DNA from: an uncultured bacterium
GTDB taxonomy: Bacteria; Bacteroidota; Bacteroidia; Bacteroidales; Muribaculaceae
Reading direction: 5' to 3'
Assembly (NCBI GenBank): GCA_905214715.1
Contig: CAJMMT010000013.1
Coordinates: 1-60,404 of the forward strand
DNA: 60,404 nucleotides
The first letter of the stretch is position 1; the number at the start of each line of letters is the position of its first letter. The position numbers and the translations under genes are program-made. Positions 16,712 through 26,973 of this stretch are shown here, in pieces. The notes beneath the pieces are model-generated. The model was not told the origin of the DNA and ran no database searches. It worked only from the letters and a program-made list of their open reading frames with translations.

Positions 16712-18394
16712 TTAATTGTAAAGACCGCCGGCGTTGTCGATCTGATCTTTCGGAACCGGGAAATAGATATTGGATGCGGGAAGATATGCCCCCTGGTAAT
16801 ATGAGTGGTGTCTGACCTCGGATGCATAATATTTGTTTACGGTCTCCACCACTATACCCCAGCGCACAAGGTCAAACCAGCGGTGTCCCTCCATAGCGAG
16901 TTCCAGACGGCGTTCCATACGCACCGCTTTGCGAGCATATTCCTGATTCGGGAAACTTGCGTAAGGCTCCACGCTGTAGTTTGCGACCATGGGATTGCAA
17001 TCGGCAGCCGCCTTGGAGGAATCCATCCACGAGGCTTTGGCGCGGTTACGGATATCGTTGACCAAAGTGCAGGCCACATCAAGATTTTTATTCTGTTCCA
17101 CAAGAGCCTCGGCCTTCATAAGCATCACATCGGCATAACGTATAAGCAGCATGTTCAGGGTATTGGCACCCCAGGGAACTATACCGGTAGTACAATAGGG
17201 ACTGTCGGGAGCCGTATAAGGCTTTTTGCCGGAATGGTTTCCATATAGTGCGAACTGGTTGCCTATCTGACACTCATCGGTATAAGGGATGCCGCGCCAG
17301 GGCATTCCGCTGCGACCCATCGTAAAGTCGAGACGGGGGTCTACATTACCGGCGTAATCGGCTGAAAGCACATCCTCATCGTTAAACGTATCGAACAACG
17401 GCAGACCGTTGGCGTCCGTGCGGAAAGCGTTCACAAGATTCTGAGAGGCGAGGTAGAATCCGTCTCCGTTGCCATATACGCCGGCACCGTCGGCTCCCGG
17501 AATCTTCGGGCAGTTCAGACAGTTGTTATAGTTGAACTGATTCGGGGTATTGGCGCTTGAGAACTGGACTGCGAGTACCGCCTCATACTGATTGTTGAAC
17601 GTCGGGTCCGACATATCGAGGAAGTTGGGATAAAGGCTATATTTGCGGGATTTTATAACCTCATTGGCATAGAACTCGGCGTTTGCCCAATCTTTGGTAT
17701 ATAGCGAAGCCTTGGCAAGAAGAGCGGCGGCCACATACTTGTTGAAACGGCCGGGAACATCCTGGCTCTCGGGCAATATTCCATAGGCATCCTTCAAGTC
17801 CTGCTTAAGAGCGGCCATAGCCTGGTTTTTCGAGTCAGGAGTGATGGCTACCTCGCTTGGATTATCCTTCTCCGTAAAGAAGGGGAAACGTTCGTAACAA
17901 CGCCACAGTTCGAACCACCAGAAAGCACGCAGTGTCTTCATCTCGGCGATTACCGACTCCACATTAGGAATATTGTCGTTGCCGTCAATGGCCTTGATGA
18001 CTGTATTGCAACGGGCTATCGCATAGAAACAGTCTCTCCACTTATAGTTTACGGTCTGCATATCTGAGCGCACGTTGCCCACTTCAAGCTGGTGCATGTA
18101 CTCTTCATAGTTCATATCGCCGCCACCCTTCAGGGCATCGTCGGAACGTACGTCCATCACCCAGTTGTTTATCGGGGCTGCGAAAGCCTCGTTATTGCCC
18201 AGAAAATGGTTCATGAGCGTGGCGTAGGCGGAGGTAAGGAGTTCCTCGTAGTTGTCCGCGCCTATTTCAGCCTCCGAGAATGTTCCCTGGGGCTTGGTGT
18301 CGAGCATGTCATCGCAGCTTCCGAGGCCTGCAACCGAAGCCAGGGCCAACGCTCCGATGAAAGCTTTGTTTATGATTTTCTTATTGAGTTTCAT
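16712..18394 (-). CDS. SusD-like fructan-binding lipoprotein
   Basis: SusD proteins form the hinged lid on the SusC transporter and capture oligosaccharides. The 560-residue product starts with a lipoprotein signal, Cys27 in LGSCDD. It then shows the SusD/RagB pattern: TPR-like helices with ALRAFWWFELWRCYERFPFF near the first quarter and RRLELAMEGHRWFDLVRWG near the C-terminus. I chose the ATG at 18394 rather than a GTG at 18490, because the latter lies inside susC and would bury the signal peptide. It follows susC by 20 bp and is translated from the same mRNA. Confidence 0.95.
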   Translation of the reverse strand: MKLNKKIINKAFIGALALASVAGLGSCDDMLDTKPQGTFSEAEIGADNYEELLTSAYATLMNHFLGNNEAFAAPINNWVMDVRSDDALKGGGDMNYEEYMHQLEVGNVRSDMQTVNYKWRDCFYAIARCNTVIKAIDGNDNIPNVESVIAEMKTLRAFWWFELWRCYERFPFFTEKDNPSEVAITPDSKNQAMAALKQDLKDAYGILPESQDVPGRFNKYVAAALLAKASLYTKDWANAEFYANEVIKSRKYSLYPNFLDMSDPTFNNQYEAVLAVQFSSANTPNQFNYNNCLNCPKIPGADGAGVYGNGDGFYLASQNLVNAFRTDANGLPLFDTFNDEDVLSADYAGNVDPRLDFTMGRSGMPWRGIPYTDECQIGNQFALYGNHSGKKPYTAPDSPYCTTGIVPWGANTLNMLLIRYADVMLMKAEALVEQNKNLDVACTLVNDIRNRAKASWMDSSKAAADCNPMVANYSVEPYASFPNQEYARKAVRMERRLELAMEGHRWFDLVRWGIVVETVNKYYASEVRHHSYYQGAYLPASNIYFPVPKDQIDNAGGLYN

Positions 18395-18414
18395 TTTGGA
18401 TTCAGTCTGATTGG

Positions 18415-21400
18415 TTAGAACTGCAGATTTACACCGATGGTGAATGTGCGCGAGCGCGGGTAAATGGCATTGTCGCGACGGTCGCCCCACGCACCGGGCA
18501 TGATTTCCGGATCGAGACCTTTATACTTGGTCATGGTAAATACATTCTCCACCTGTCCGAAAAGGCTTGCGCCCTGACAACCCCAGCTCTTAAGCAGCTT
18601 CTCGGGGAAGTCGTAGCTTACCTTGATATATTTCAGTTTCATGTAAGAACCGTCAGATACCATATAGGTAGAGAAACGGTCTTCCGAGTTGTCGTTGGTA
18701 AGGCTTACGGCAGGTATGTCGGTATTGGTGTTTGTGGTAGTCCATGCGTTAAGGATGTCTTTTCCACGGTTTGTATTCGCTATGCCCGACGACATGAGAG
18801 TCAACTGAGTCTTGTTGTCGTCGATGATATCGAAACCGAAGTCTCCGCTGAAGAACAGGTCGAGGGCGACTCTCTTATATTTGAAGCCGAGGTTTATACC
18901 CATGTTCAAGTCCGGGTTCGGGTCTCCGATTATGCAGCAGTCGGCATCTGTGATTTCTCCGTCGCCGTTTATATCGCGGTATATCAGACGACCCGGAGCG
19001 GCGCCGCGCTGATAAGCGTGGTTGGCTACCTCAGCGGTGTTCTGGAATATGCCGTCGCAGACATAGCCGTAATAAACGCCCATGGGTTCGCCTTTCATCA
19101 GGCGCACGTCCGAGCCTATGAAGTCCTGACGGCTGTTGAGGTCGAGAAGTTTGTTCTTGTACTGCGACAAGGTTACGGTACCGTTCCAGGAGAAGTCGCC
19201 GTAGCGGGGCGATACATATCCGAGGCTTATTTCCCAACCGATATTGCGCATGGAGCCGGTGTTGAGCCACTGTGTGGCATTCTCACCTGCCACGTCGAGC
19301 GCCGGCGGGTTGGTAAGCATATCTTTGGTCTTCTTTATATAGAAGTCGGCAGTCAGGTTAAGGGCACCTCCCAGGAACTGGGCATCGAGACCGATATTGT
19401 TCTGCGTAGTGGTCTCCCAGGTAAGCAGAGGGTTACCTGTTTCTCGTATCGTGATACCGGTGGTGGTGCTTGAACCGGTACCGGCCAGATCGTAGGCTCC
19501 ATTGCCTGTATTTACGCCATAGATTGAATACGTGGGATAAAGAGCGCCGATGTTGGCGTTACCGTTCTGACCCCATGAATAACGTATCTTAAGGTCGGTG
19601 AGTATATCGTTATGCGGGAACCAAGGTTCGGCGGTGGGTCGCCATGCGAGCGAGAACGCCGGGAATGTACCGCCGCGGTGTCCCTTCGCGAAACGGGAGT
19701 TCGCATCGCGACGTATGGTGAACGATGCCAGATAACGGTCAGCGAAGTTGTAGTCGATTTTACCGAAAAGCGAGAATACGCTCCACTGGCTCTTGCCTCC
19801 GCCGGCTTCGATTCGGGTCGGATTGGAACCGGCTCCAACCTGCATGTAGTCGGTGCTTTCGAACATGTAATCGTAGCGTTTCCCGCTGAGGTCATTGAAC
19901 GTATAACCTATAGCTTCCGTACCGATCAGGGCCGTAAGATGGTGGACATCCGCGAAAGTTTTATTGTAGTTGGCGGTGTTGGTCCAGGTCCAGGTGTCGC
20001 CCTGACCATATACGCCGAACACGCTCGTCTCATCGCCTGAATAGTAGGCTCTCTTAAGGTCCTTGTTGAAATACTGTGAATGTTCTATACCGATATTACT
20101 CTTCAGCGTAAGGCCATCTACGGGTTTCACCTCTACGAAAGCGTTACCGAGTATACGCCATGAACTGTGATCGTTGTCCTTGCCGAGTTCAAGAGCTTGG
20201 ACGGGGTTTATAAGGTTGTTGATACCGAGAGTTTCGGGCACCATCCAGTCTCCGTTCACACCCTTTACCGGAAGAGCGGCGATCGTTCCCATGGCCGCGC
20301 CGGCTATACCTCGGTTACCGGCGTCGCCCATGCCGTGGTCTGTCCAGCGGGCCACCATCAGGTTCTCACCTACGCTTACATATTTGCAGATATCGAAACG
20401 GCTGTTCAGACGGGCCGAGAAGCGCTCGTAATAAGTCTTGTCGACTACGCCGTCCTGATTTATATAGTTGGCCGAGAAGAGCACCGAACCCTTATCTGAG
20501 TTGTTGGCTACGGTTACCGTCAGGTTGTTGGTCCAGGCGGTACGGTATATCTCATCCTGCCAATCGGTATCGGTAGTGGGGAAATTGTGATTGCCGTTCA
20601 CATATGGAGCGATAACAGGATTGGCGCCATTGCCGTAAATCGAATGGTTGGGAGTGATATTGGCGTTTCTGGAAGCGGCCCAGTAAACGCGGCCATACTC
20701 CTCGGCGTTAAGAAGGTCGAAGCGTTTGGCTGTATGCGAAGCCGAAAGCGCATAGTTTACATTTACGCTGAGACGGTCTCCTTTACCATGCTTGGTAGTT
20801 ATGATCACTACACCGTTTGCTGCACGCGAACCGTATATGGAAGCGGAGGCGGCATCTTTCAGTACCTGCATCGTCTCTATGTCGGAGGGATTGATACAGT
20901 TTATATTGTCTGTAGGCACACCATCTATGATGTAGAGAGGATCATTGCTCGAGTTGGCGGTCGACATACCACGTACGCGAATAGTACCTGTGCCGCCGGG
21001 AGCGGCATCGGGAACGACATTCACACCGGGCATCTTGCCGGCCATGGAACTCATGATGTTGCCGGAGTTCTCGGAAAGAGGTTCCTTCATGTTCATGACT
21101 GCTACCGCACCGGTAAGGTCGGCCTTGCGTACGGTCTGGTAACCTACTACCACCACGTCGTCGAGAAGCTGTGAGTCGGAAGTGAGTTTTACCAGCATTT
21201 GAGACTCTGCCTTAATTTCGGCAGTCTGGTAACCCACATAAGAGAATTTCAAGGTAGTTCCTTCCGGAACAGTCAAGGTAAAGTTACCATCAAGGTCTGT
21301 TGCGGCTCCGACTCCCGCTTTATGCAGGGCCGTAACCGTAGCGCCGATCAGGGGTTCCCCGTCTGCTGCGTCGAGAACGGTACCCCGGACCGTGATGGTC

Positions 21401-21459
21401 TGCGCATGTGCCGAGGCGGCTATCGCCAGCATCATGAGCCATACAATGAATTTGTTCAT
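18415..21459 (-). CDS. SusC-like TonB-dependent fructan transporter
   Basis: The 1014-residue outer-membrane transporter has a signal peptide (ASAHA-Q, about residue 19), a carboxypeptidase-regulatory-like domain (about 22-105), a TonB-dependent plug (about 113-225, with the SusC/RagA motif GSRAANGVVIITTKHGKG) and a 22-strand barrel ending in FTIGVNLQF. With SusD it imports fructan oligosaccharides using TonB energy. Gene order and neighbours match BT1763. It is the first gene of the susC-susD-DUF4960 unit and has a roughly 125-nt leader with GC-rich stems. No anti-sigma-type extension is present, consistent with control by the adjacent hybrid sensor. Confidence 0.95.
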   Translation of the reverse strand: MNKFIVWLMMLAIAASAHAQTITVRGTVLDAADGEPLIGATVTALHKAGVGAATDLDGNFTLTVPEGTTLKFSYVGYQTAEIKAESQMLVKLTSDSQLLDDVVVVGYQTVRKADLTGAVAVMNMKEPLSENSGNIMSSMAGKMPGVNVVPDAAPGGTGTIRVRGMSTANSSNDPLYIIDGVPTDNINCINPSDIETMQVLKDAASASIYGSRAANGVVIITTKHGKGDRLSVNVNYALSASHTAKRFDLLNAEEYGRVYWAASRNANITPNHSIYGNGANPVIAPYVNGNHNFPTTDTDWQDEIYRTAWTNNLTVTVANNSDKGSVLFSANYINQDGVVDKTYYERFSARLNSRFDICKYVSVGENLMVARWTDHGMGDAGNRGIAGAAMGTIAALPVKGVNGDWMVPETLGINNLINPVQALELGKDNDHSSWRILGNAFVEVKPVDGLTLKSNIGIEHSQYFNKDLKRAYYSGDETSVFGVYGQGDTWTWTNTANYNKTFADVHHLTALIGTEAIGYTFNDLSGKRYDYMFESTDYMQVGAGSNPTRIEAGGGKSQWSVFSLFGKIDYNFADRYLASFTIRRDANSRFAKGHRGGTFPAFSLAWRPTAEPWFPHNDILTDLKIRYSWGQNGNANIGALYPTYSIYGVNTGNGAYDLAGTGSSTTTGITIRETGNPLLTWETTTQNNIGLDAQFLGGALNLTADFYIKKTKDMLTNPPALDVAGENATQWLNTGSMRNIGWEISLGYVSPRYGDFSWNGTVTLSQYKNKLLDLNSRQDFIGSDVRLMKGEPMGVYYGYVCDGIFQNTAEVANHAYQRGAAPGRLIYRDINGDGEITDADCCIIGDPNPDLNMGINLGFKYKRVALDLFFSGDFGFDIIDDNKTQLTLMSSGIANTNRGKDILNAWTTTNTNTDIPAVSLTNDNSEDRFSTYMVSDGSYMKLKYIKVSYDFPEKLLKSWGCQGASLFGQVENVFTMTKYKGLDPEIMPGAWGDRRDNAIYPRSRTFTIGVNLQF

Positions 21460-21587
21460 GCTTAAAGGTTATTGGAAAAATATTATTAATAATTCTCTGA
21501 GTCTTGTCCCCCTTGTTGCCTCAAAACGGGATTACGCTATAATTATATCGCCCCGCAGACAAACCCTTTTGGGGAATGTTCACGGGG

Positions 21588-21595
21588 CAAATTTA
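21588..21595 (-). promoter_or_regulatory. -7 element of susC
   Basis: TAAATTTG on the minus strand, 128 bp before the susC start. A good -33 box is missing at 19-21 nt, as expected for an activator-dependent PUL promoter. Confidence 0.5.
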
Positions 21596-21664
21596 TCTCA
21601 TCCTAAGCAGAGAGGTATATCAATCTCGTAATTTTAATATGAAATTTTAAACCGCTGTAACAAT

Positions 21665-21678
21665 CATTGCATGCAATG
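21665..21678. promoter_or_regulatory. Perfect 14-bp palindrome upstream of susC
   Basis: CATTGCATGCAATG is fully self-complementary and is centred about 80 bp upstream of the susC -7 element. That is a plausible site for the AraC domain of the hybrid sensor or for a global sugar regulator; the binding protein is not known from sequence. Confidence 0.4.
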
Positions 21679-21868
21679 CAACGAACGTATCATCATTTTA
21701 ACATTGGGCAACGATTCCACAATGTCATCTCCTGATTTTTAATAAGTTTTAACAGCGAAGATTCATACTTGAACCATTACTCAGGCATTTATCAACCACG
21801 GAAAGACGCCTGTCCGTTACAAAAAATGATATTCCGGCATTAAACAAACGGCGCCCCCCTTCCACTTC

Positions 21869-24715
21869 TCATCCCTGTATTCTGGAAGTACGGCCTTGCA
21901 GTTCGGACGGAAGTTCGCCGAACTGGTCTTTAAAGCATTTGGCAAAGTAACTGGGCGAAGAATAACCTACCTTGTAGGCCACCTCGGCCACTGTGATCTC
22001 GTCATCAGCCATCAGCAGTTCTTTTGCCCTTCTGAGACGGAATAGCCTCAGGAGGTCGGCCGGAGAATAATTGGTCAAAGCTTTCAGCTTACGATAGAAC
22101 TGCACGCGACTCATACCCATGCGCGATGCCATCTCCTCCACGCTCAGCTCCGCGTCTCCCATATCCCGGTCAACCATAGCCACAAAGTTACGGTAGAAAG
22201 TTGAATCCAGTTCCGAGAATGGATCCACGCTACTCTTGGGATTCTCACTCTTGGCAGTTTTCTTCACGCTTTTGGGAATCTCGGGAACCGGCACCTCGGC
22301 TCCCGGCGCGGCCTTAAGCAGACGGCGGTTGGCAATTACAGAGGATATACGCGCAAGCAACACCTTTTCATTAAATGGCTTGGAAATATACCCGTCGGCT
22401 CCTGACTCATATCCCGCCGCGCGTTGCTCATCGAGGGCGCAGGCGGTAAGCAGTATTATAGGTATGTGACTTGTAATTGACTCGCCCTTAAGCCTGCGGG
22501 TCAGTTCAAGACCATCCATGCCGGGCATCATCACGTCAGACACGATACAATCCGGCACATATTTCATAGCCGCTCTTATTCCGCTTTCTCCGCTGGGAGC
22601 TGTAATTACATTATATTCCGGTTCAAGCAGTGTGCGGGCTACAATACGCAGATCTTCATTATCATCCACAACCAATACGGTAGGTCTGCCGTTGTCTTCC
22701 AGTTCCTCATCGGAGCCACTCGGTATCTCCACCTGGCCTATCTCGGAGGTTATATCGCTCTCGGTCCGGTTCTCAAGTCCGGTCATGTCTCTATGTGGCT
22801 CGACCGGAGCCATATCGGCACTTCGTTTCGGAATCGTAACACTGAATATTGTGCCTTTACCCGGCTCTGACGACACTTCGATTGTTCCGCCATGTAGCTC
22901 CACAAAACTTTTCACCACTACCAGGCCTATTCCCGACCCGCCGGCATTCCCTTCGCGTCCCTGGAAAAAGCGCTCGAACAGATGAGGTATATTCTCGGCC
23001 GGAATACCCTTGCCGGTATCCTTTATTCCGAATTTTATCTTATCGGGAAGCGAAGTGTCGAGATTGACGGTTATACTGCCGTTAGACGGCGTAAAGCGGA
23101 ACGCGTTGCTCATGAGATTAAAGAATATGCGCTCCATCTTCTCCCGGTCTACGGCTACCATACATTCAGAGTCGGGATTAAGCTCCAAATCAAGCTTGAT
23201 GTCTTTTTTACGGGCAGCCCCCATGAAGGCGGCTGTCCACTCCTTGAAGGCCTCGGTAATATCTGTAGCCGAAAGATTCAAATCAAGTTTGCCACTTTCA
23301 TATTTTTGGAAATCAAGTATTTGATTGATAAGCCTCTGAAGGATTCTCACATTTTTCACGGCAACTTCCAGCAGTCCGCGTGAACGCTGAGTAAGTTCCG
23401 GAGCATCCGCTACAGTTTCAAGTGGCGACGATATCAGTGTAAGGGGAGTTCTGAGATCGTGAGAGACGTTTGTAAAGAAATTCAGTTTTGAAGCTGTTGC
23501 CTCATTAAGCTGAGTATTAAGATTCTCGAGATCATCACGTTGTTTACGCAACGTTTCGTTCTGTTCGGCAAGTATCGCCTGAGTCCTTTTGCGGGTCCAA
23601 TAAAGGCGTAATGCCAGAAATGCCACCAGAGCGGTCATTATAAGCAATGCCAGAAGACTCCACAGCAGAGTCCTCAGGTTATCTCTTGTCTGAGCATAGG
23701 CCGAAATTCTGGCACTCAGACTTTTCACATTACTCAGAGCCTGCTCGAGAGTATTGGCTGACAATAGCTGAAGATCTACATTCGAACTATCTATCGCCAT
23801 CGCAGATTCCGCGATAATCCTGCGGGGTTTCTCTTCACCTTTCGCCAGCCCTATCGCATCGTTGAGTATCTCGGCACCGTTGGTGGGATATACGAATGTG
23901 GCGTCGAGCAATCTGTCGGCGACAGCCTTAAGACCTATATTCGGAGCACCGTCTACGCCCAACACACGTATATCGTTTCTTCCGCGTCTTTTGGCAACCT
24001 TGCCTGCAGCAATGCCCATACGGTCGTTGTGGGCATAAATAACCTCGGTTTCGGGATAAAGATTCAGCAACGAATCAGCTATTCTGGCAGCCGGAGCCTC
24101 GGTCCAGTCGGTAGCCACACTTGCCAATATCTTTATCCGTGGGTCCTTCTCAACAACTTCGGCAAAACCTTCATGACGGCCATTGGCCGGAGAACTGCCG
24201 TCAAGGCCTCTTATCTCTATGACTCCAAGAGGATTTTCAGCCGTATGCGAAGGACGAAGATATCGTTGCACATAGTGGCCTACATTACTGCCGATAAGGT
24301 GGTTGTCGGCCCCATAGAAAAGGTCGTATTCATTGTTGGCTGTCTCTCTGTCAAAAACCAGAACCTTTATACCGGCTTTGTGAGCCTTGGTTATAATTGG
24401 AGTCAGAGCCTTTGCCTCACGCGGGGAAACTATCAGGACATCCACTTTCTTATCTATAAAATATTCAATGTCCTGTATCTGACGGGCATTGTCGTTTTCA
24501 GCAGACCTGATTTCAATCTTGGCTCCGGGATGCTGATAAATCTCAAGCATCATCTCACTGTTCATCTTCTCGCGCCAGTCGTCATAACTGTTCTGGGAAA
24601 CGCCGACACGCACTTCATCCTCTCTCGCACACCCGGCGGTCAAGACAATAAAAATGGTCAGTATCAGTATTATTGTCTTTTTGAGTTTTGTAAGACTTAG
24701 ATTTTTAAGGTTCAT
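21869..24715 (-). CDS. Hybrid two-component system with periplasmic sugar-binding sensor (BT1754-like)
   Basis: One polypeptide of 948 residues senses periplasmic sugar and regulates transcription. After an N-terminal hydrophobic segment (about 10-28) comes a periplasmic-binding-protein fold of ribose-binding type (about 35-320), a second membrane helix (about 350-372) and a short coiled coil. Then follow HisKA with the phosphoryl-accepting His in VSHDLRTP (about 419), HATPase, a receiver domain with DVMMPGMDG, and an AraC HTH at the C-terminus. The family member BT1754 binds fructose, so fructose is the expected signal. I chose the ATG at 24715 because one at 24742 lies inside the -7 element. 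Targets are probably both flanking transcription units. Confidence 0.93.
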   Translation of the reverse strand: MNLKNLSLTKLKKTIILILTIFIVLTAGCAREDEVRVGVSQNSYDDWREKMNSEMMLEIYQHPGAKIEIRSAENDNARQIQDIEYFIDKKVDVLIVSPREAKALTPIITKAHKAGIKVLVFDRETANNEYDLFYGADNHLIGSNVGHYVQRYLRPSHTAENPLGVIEIRGLDGSSPANGRHEGFAEVVEKDPRIKILASVATDWTEAPAARIADSLLNLYPETEVIYAHNDRMGIAAGKVAKRRGRNDIRVLGVDGAPNIGLKAVADRLLDATFVYPTNGAEILNDAIGLAKGEEKPRRIIAESAMAIDSSNVDLQLLSANTLEQALSNVKSLSARISAYAQTRDNLRTLLWSLLALLIMTALVAFLALRLYWTRKRTQAILAEQNETLRKQRDDLENLNTQLNEATASKLNFFTNVSHDLRTPLTLISSPLETVADAPELTQRSRGLLEVAVKNVRILQRLINQILDFQKYESGKLDLNLSATDITEAFKEWTAAFMGAARKKDIKLDLELNPDSECMVAVDREKMERIFFNLMSNAFRFTPSNGSITVNLDTSLPDKIKFGIKDTGKGIPAENIPHLFERFFQGREGNAGGSGIGLVVVKSFVELHGGTIEVSSEPGKGTIFSVTIPKRSADMAPVEPHRDMTGLENRTESDITSEIGQVEIPSGSDEELEDNGRPTVLVVDDNEDLRIVARTLLEPEYNVITAPSGESGIRAAMKYVPDCIVSDVMMPGMDGLELTRRLKGESITSHIPIILLTACALDEQRAAGYESGADGYISKPFNEKVLLARISSVIANRRLLKAAPGAEVPVPEIPKSVKKTAKSENPKSSVDPFSELDSTFYRNFVAMVDRDMGDAELSVEEMASRMGMSRVQFYRKLKALTNYSPADLLRLFRLRRAKELLMADDEITVAEVAYKVGYSSPSYFAKCFKDQFGELPSELQGRTSRIQG

Positions 24716-24739
24716 AGGAAGTATCCAAGGTATCTGTCG

Positions 24740-24747
24740 CAAATTTA
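24740..24747 (-). promoter_or_regulatory. -7 element of the hybrid sensor gene
   Basis: TAAATTTG on the minus strand, 24 bp before the ATG at 24715. It overlaps the alternative upstream ATG and therefore argues against that start. No -33 box is seen at the usual distance. Confidence 0.5.
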
Positions 24748-25079
24748 GCTAATTTTTTAAATTTTGATATGATGAACACAAAAATTTAACCCTGGTGGCA
24801 TTATATGAAACAGATTTGGCATATTGATGTTTCACCCTCCCAATACAACAATAAGAATAAAGCAATGGGAAAGATAGGGAAAAACATGCGAATTTCATAC
24901 ATTTGTAATATCTCTTATATCAACGGTAACGCTGTTTGTATATAAATTTCAACCATTGGGGTAACTTTGCAATCGTACGGCATCTTCATAGGTTTGCAGG
25001 TTCTCATTTTCACAAAAAACAGAATGATAACGAGGGCAAGCGCAGACTGCCGGGAAATTGGAATTTTAATTATAACCAG
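24748..25079. other. Divergent control region between sensor and periplasmic GH32 operon
   Basis: About 330 bp without a gene. It contains AT-rich sequence near the sensor promoter, the plus-strand -7 element at 24962-24969 and a leader of about 105 nt before the GH32 ATG at 25080. An in-frame extension of the GH32 frame to 24936 crosses the promoter and is not used. Confidence 0.4.
24962..24969 (+). promoter_or_regulatory. -7 element of the GH32-MFS-fructokinase operon
   Basis: TAACTTTG, with TTTG 23 nt upstream (slightly long spacing). The predicted leader to the start at 25080 is about 105 nt. Confidence 0.5.
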
Positions 25080-26924
25080 ATGAATATTCAAACGCTAATC
25101 ACAACCGCCGTCCTGGTCGGATTCTCGGCATCGGGAGCTTTTGCGGCTGAAGAAATCCAGATTGCAAATCTCGGACCCAACAACACGATGGTGAAGATTC
25201 ACGATGTGGAATCCAACTACCTGCTTATTCCCGTTCAGGAGAATCAGCCTGTAAGCCACGTGAGAGTTCTTGCCGACAACCAACTGGAAGAAACTTTCAA
25301 CATATCGCTTGCAGCAACGAAAGTTGATTATTATGTGCCTTTCGACATGAGACGTTTCAAAGGAGACCACCTGCTGCTTGACGTGCGCACGAATACCGAC
25401 CGCACAAACATGAGAGACGGTTCTCAGGCCGCATGGCTTAAAGACATGCAGTTCTGCAATACCTTCGACACTTCCAACCGCGACAAATTCCGTCCTGCCT
25501 TTCATCATACTCCGGCATGGGGATGGATGAACGATCCCAACGGAATGTTCTATAAAGATGGTGTCTGGCATCTTTATTACCAATATAACCCTTACGGCTC
25601 GAAGTGGCAGAATATGACATGGGGACATTCCACATCCACCGACCTTATAAACTGGGAGGCCCAACCGATAGCCATACGGCCAAATGCCCTCGGCATGATT
25701 TTCTCAGGGAGTTCGGTGGTCGACCACAATAATACAGCAGGTTTCGGTAAAGACGCAATAGTGTCTTTCTACACCTCGGCCGATGCTTCTCAGGTTCAGT
25801 CTATGGCTTATTCTACTGACAGCGGTATGACATTTACGGAATATGAGGCAAATCCGGTGATAGCGTACGAACGCGAGAGCCGCGACCCTAACATATTCTG
25901 GGACGCCGACCATAACCAATGGGTACTTGAAATCGCCTCAGCTCTGGACCACGAAGTTGTATTCTATACATCTCCCGATTTGAAAGACTGGACAATGGTT
26001 TCCAAATTCGGTCATGGCTACGGATGCCAAGATGGAGTGTGGGAATGCCCCGACCTGATGAAGGTTCCCGTTCAGGGCACAAATGAAGAGAAATGGGTGC
26101 TTCTGCTCAACATCAACCCCGGAGGACCTGCCGGAGGCTCTGCCTGCCAGTACTTCGTAGGAGAATGGAATGGCAAGGAATTCAAATGCGACAACGGTCC
26201 TGAGACAACTAAATGGATGGACTGGGGAAAAGACCATTATGCCACCGTTTCTTTCTTTGACGCACCTGATAACCGCAAGACCGTAATGGCATGGATGAGC
26301 AACTGGCAATATGCGCCTGAAGTGCCTACCATGCAATTCCGTTCGGCAAACTCACTTCCACGCGATCTCTCCTTGTTCAAGGCTCCTGACGGTGAGTATT
26401 ACCTCGCATCGGCACCATCGCCTGAAGTCAACGCATTGCGCGGTAAGGAGCAGAAAATATCCATCGGATCCATAGGCGCATCAGGAAAAAAAATACAATT
26501 GCCAAAGGCAAACGACGGGATATGCGAGATTGCGCTCAACGCAACTGTACCTTCAGGTCGCGAGCTGGTGCTGATTCTTTCCAATGAAAATGGAGAACAG
26601 GTAGAGATGAAACTTGACGGTACCAAAAAGAATTTCAGCATGGACCGCACTAAAGCAGGCATATCTGATTTCAGCGAAAATTTCCCGGCAGTTACCGCCG
26701 GTCCCGTGTATCCTGCCGACGACAATTATCAATTCCGTATCTTCATAGACCGTGCGAGCATAGAGACTTTCGTAAACAACGGACGTCTGGCCATGACCAA
26801 TCTGGTATTCCCTACATCTCCTTACACCACTCTGACTGTAAAGGCAACTGGAGGAAAGGTAAAGTGCAACGCGGCCAGAATATACCCCATTATCCCGACC
26901 AAAAATCCCGACGTAATAAAGTAA
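25080..26924 (+). CDS. Periplasmic GH32 exo-acting fructan hydrolase (levanase/inulinase/sucrase type)
   Basis: The 614-residue enzyme has a type I signal peptide (about 1-22, cleavage near GAFA-A) and no lipobox, so it is expected in the periplasm. A short beta domain (about 25-130) precedes the GH32 propeller. The catalytic triad is intact: Asp in WMNDPNG (nucleophile), Asp in RDPN (transition-state stabiliser) and Glu in WECPDL (acid/base). A GH32 C-terminal sandwich follows. It should release fructose from imported oligosaccharides. It leads an operon with the fructose transporter and fructokinase, the arrangement of BT1757-BT1759. The start follows from the signal peptide; upstream in-frame codons cross the promoter. 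Confidence 0.95.
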   Translation: MNIQTLITTAVLVGFSASGAFAAEEIQIANLGPNNTMVKIHDVESNYLLIPVQENQPVSHVRVLADNQLEETFNISLAATKVDYYVPFDMRRFKGDHLLLDVRTNTDRTNMRDGSQAAWLKDMQFCNTFDTSNRDKFRPAFHHTPAWGWMNDPNGMFYKDGVWHLYYQYNPYGSKWQNMTWGHSTSTDLINWEAQPIAIRPNALGMIFSGSSVVDHNNTAGFGKDAIVSFYTSADASQVQSMAYSTDSGMTFTEYEANPVIAYERESRDPNIFWDADHNQWVLEIASALDHEVVFYTSPDLKDWTMVSKFGHGYGCQDGVWECPDLMKVPVQGTNEEKWVLLLNINPGGPAGGSACQYFVGEWNGKEFKCDNGPETTKWMDWGKDHYATVSFFDAPDNRKTVMAWMSNWQYAPEVPTMQFRSANSLPRDLSLFKAPDGEYYLASAPSPEVNALRGKEQKISIGSIGASGKKIQLPKANDGICEIALNATVPSGRELVLILSNENGEQVEMKLDGTKKNFSMDRTKAGISDFSENFPAVTAGPVYPADDNYQFRIFIDRASIETFVNNGRLAMTNLVFPTSPYTTLTVKATGGKVKCNAARIYPIIPTKNPDVIK

Positions 26925-26973
26925 GTTAAGTTAACGGTGGCTTTGCCACCTCCGTAAAGAGTATAATATAGAA

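Larger units (their letters stand above)
21460..21868. other. susC leader and control region
   Basis: This 409-bp region has no gene. From the susC side it holds a leader with a CCCCG/CGGGG stem, the -7 element at 21588-21595 and a perfect 14-bp palindrome at 21665-21678. Beyond these, to the end of the sensor gene at 21869, I see AT-rich sequence without a clear terminator. Confidence 0.45.

Noticed and set aside
24936..25079. 48-residue N-terminal extension of the periplasmic GH32
   Set aside because: It spans the promoter and would bury the signal peptide that begins at 25080.
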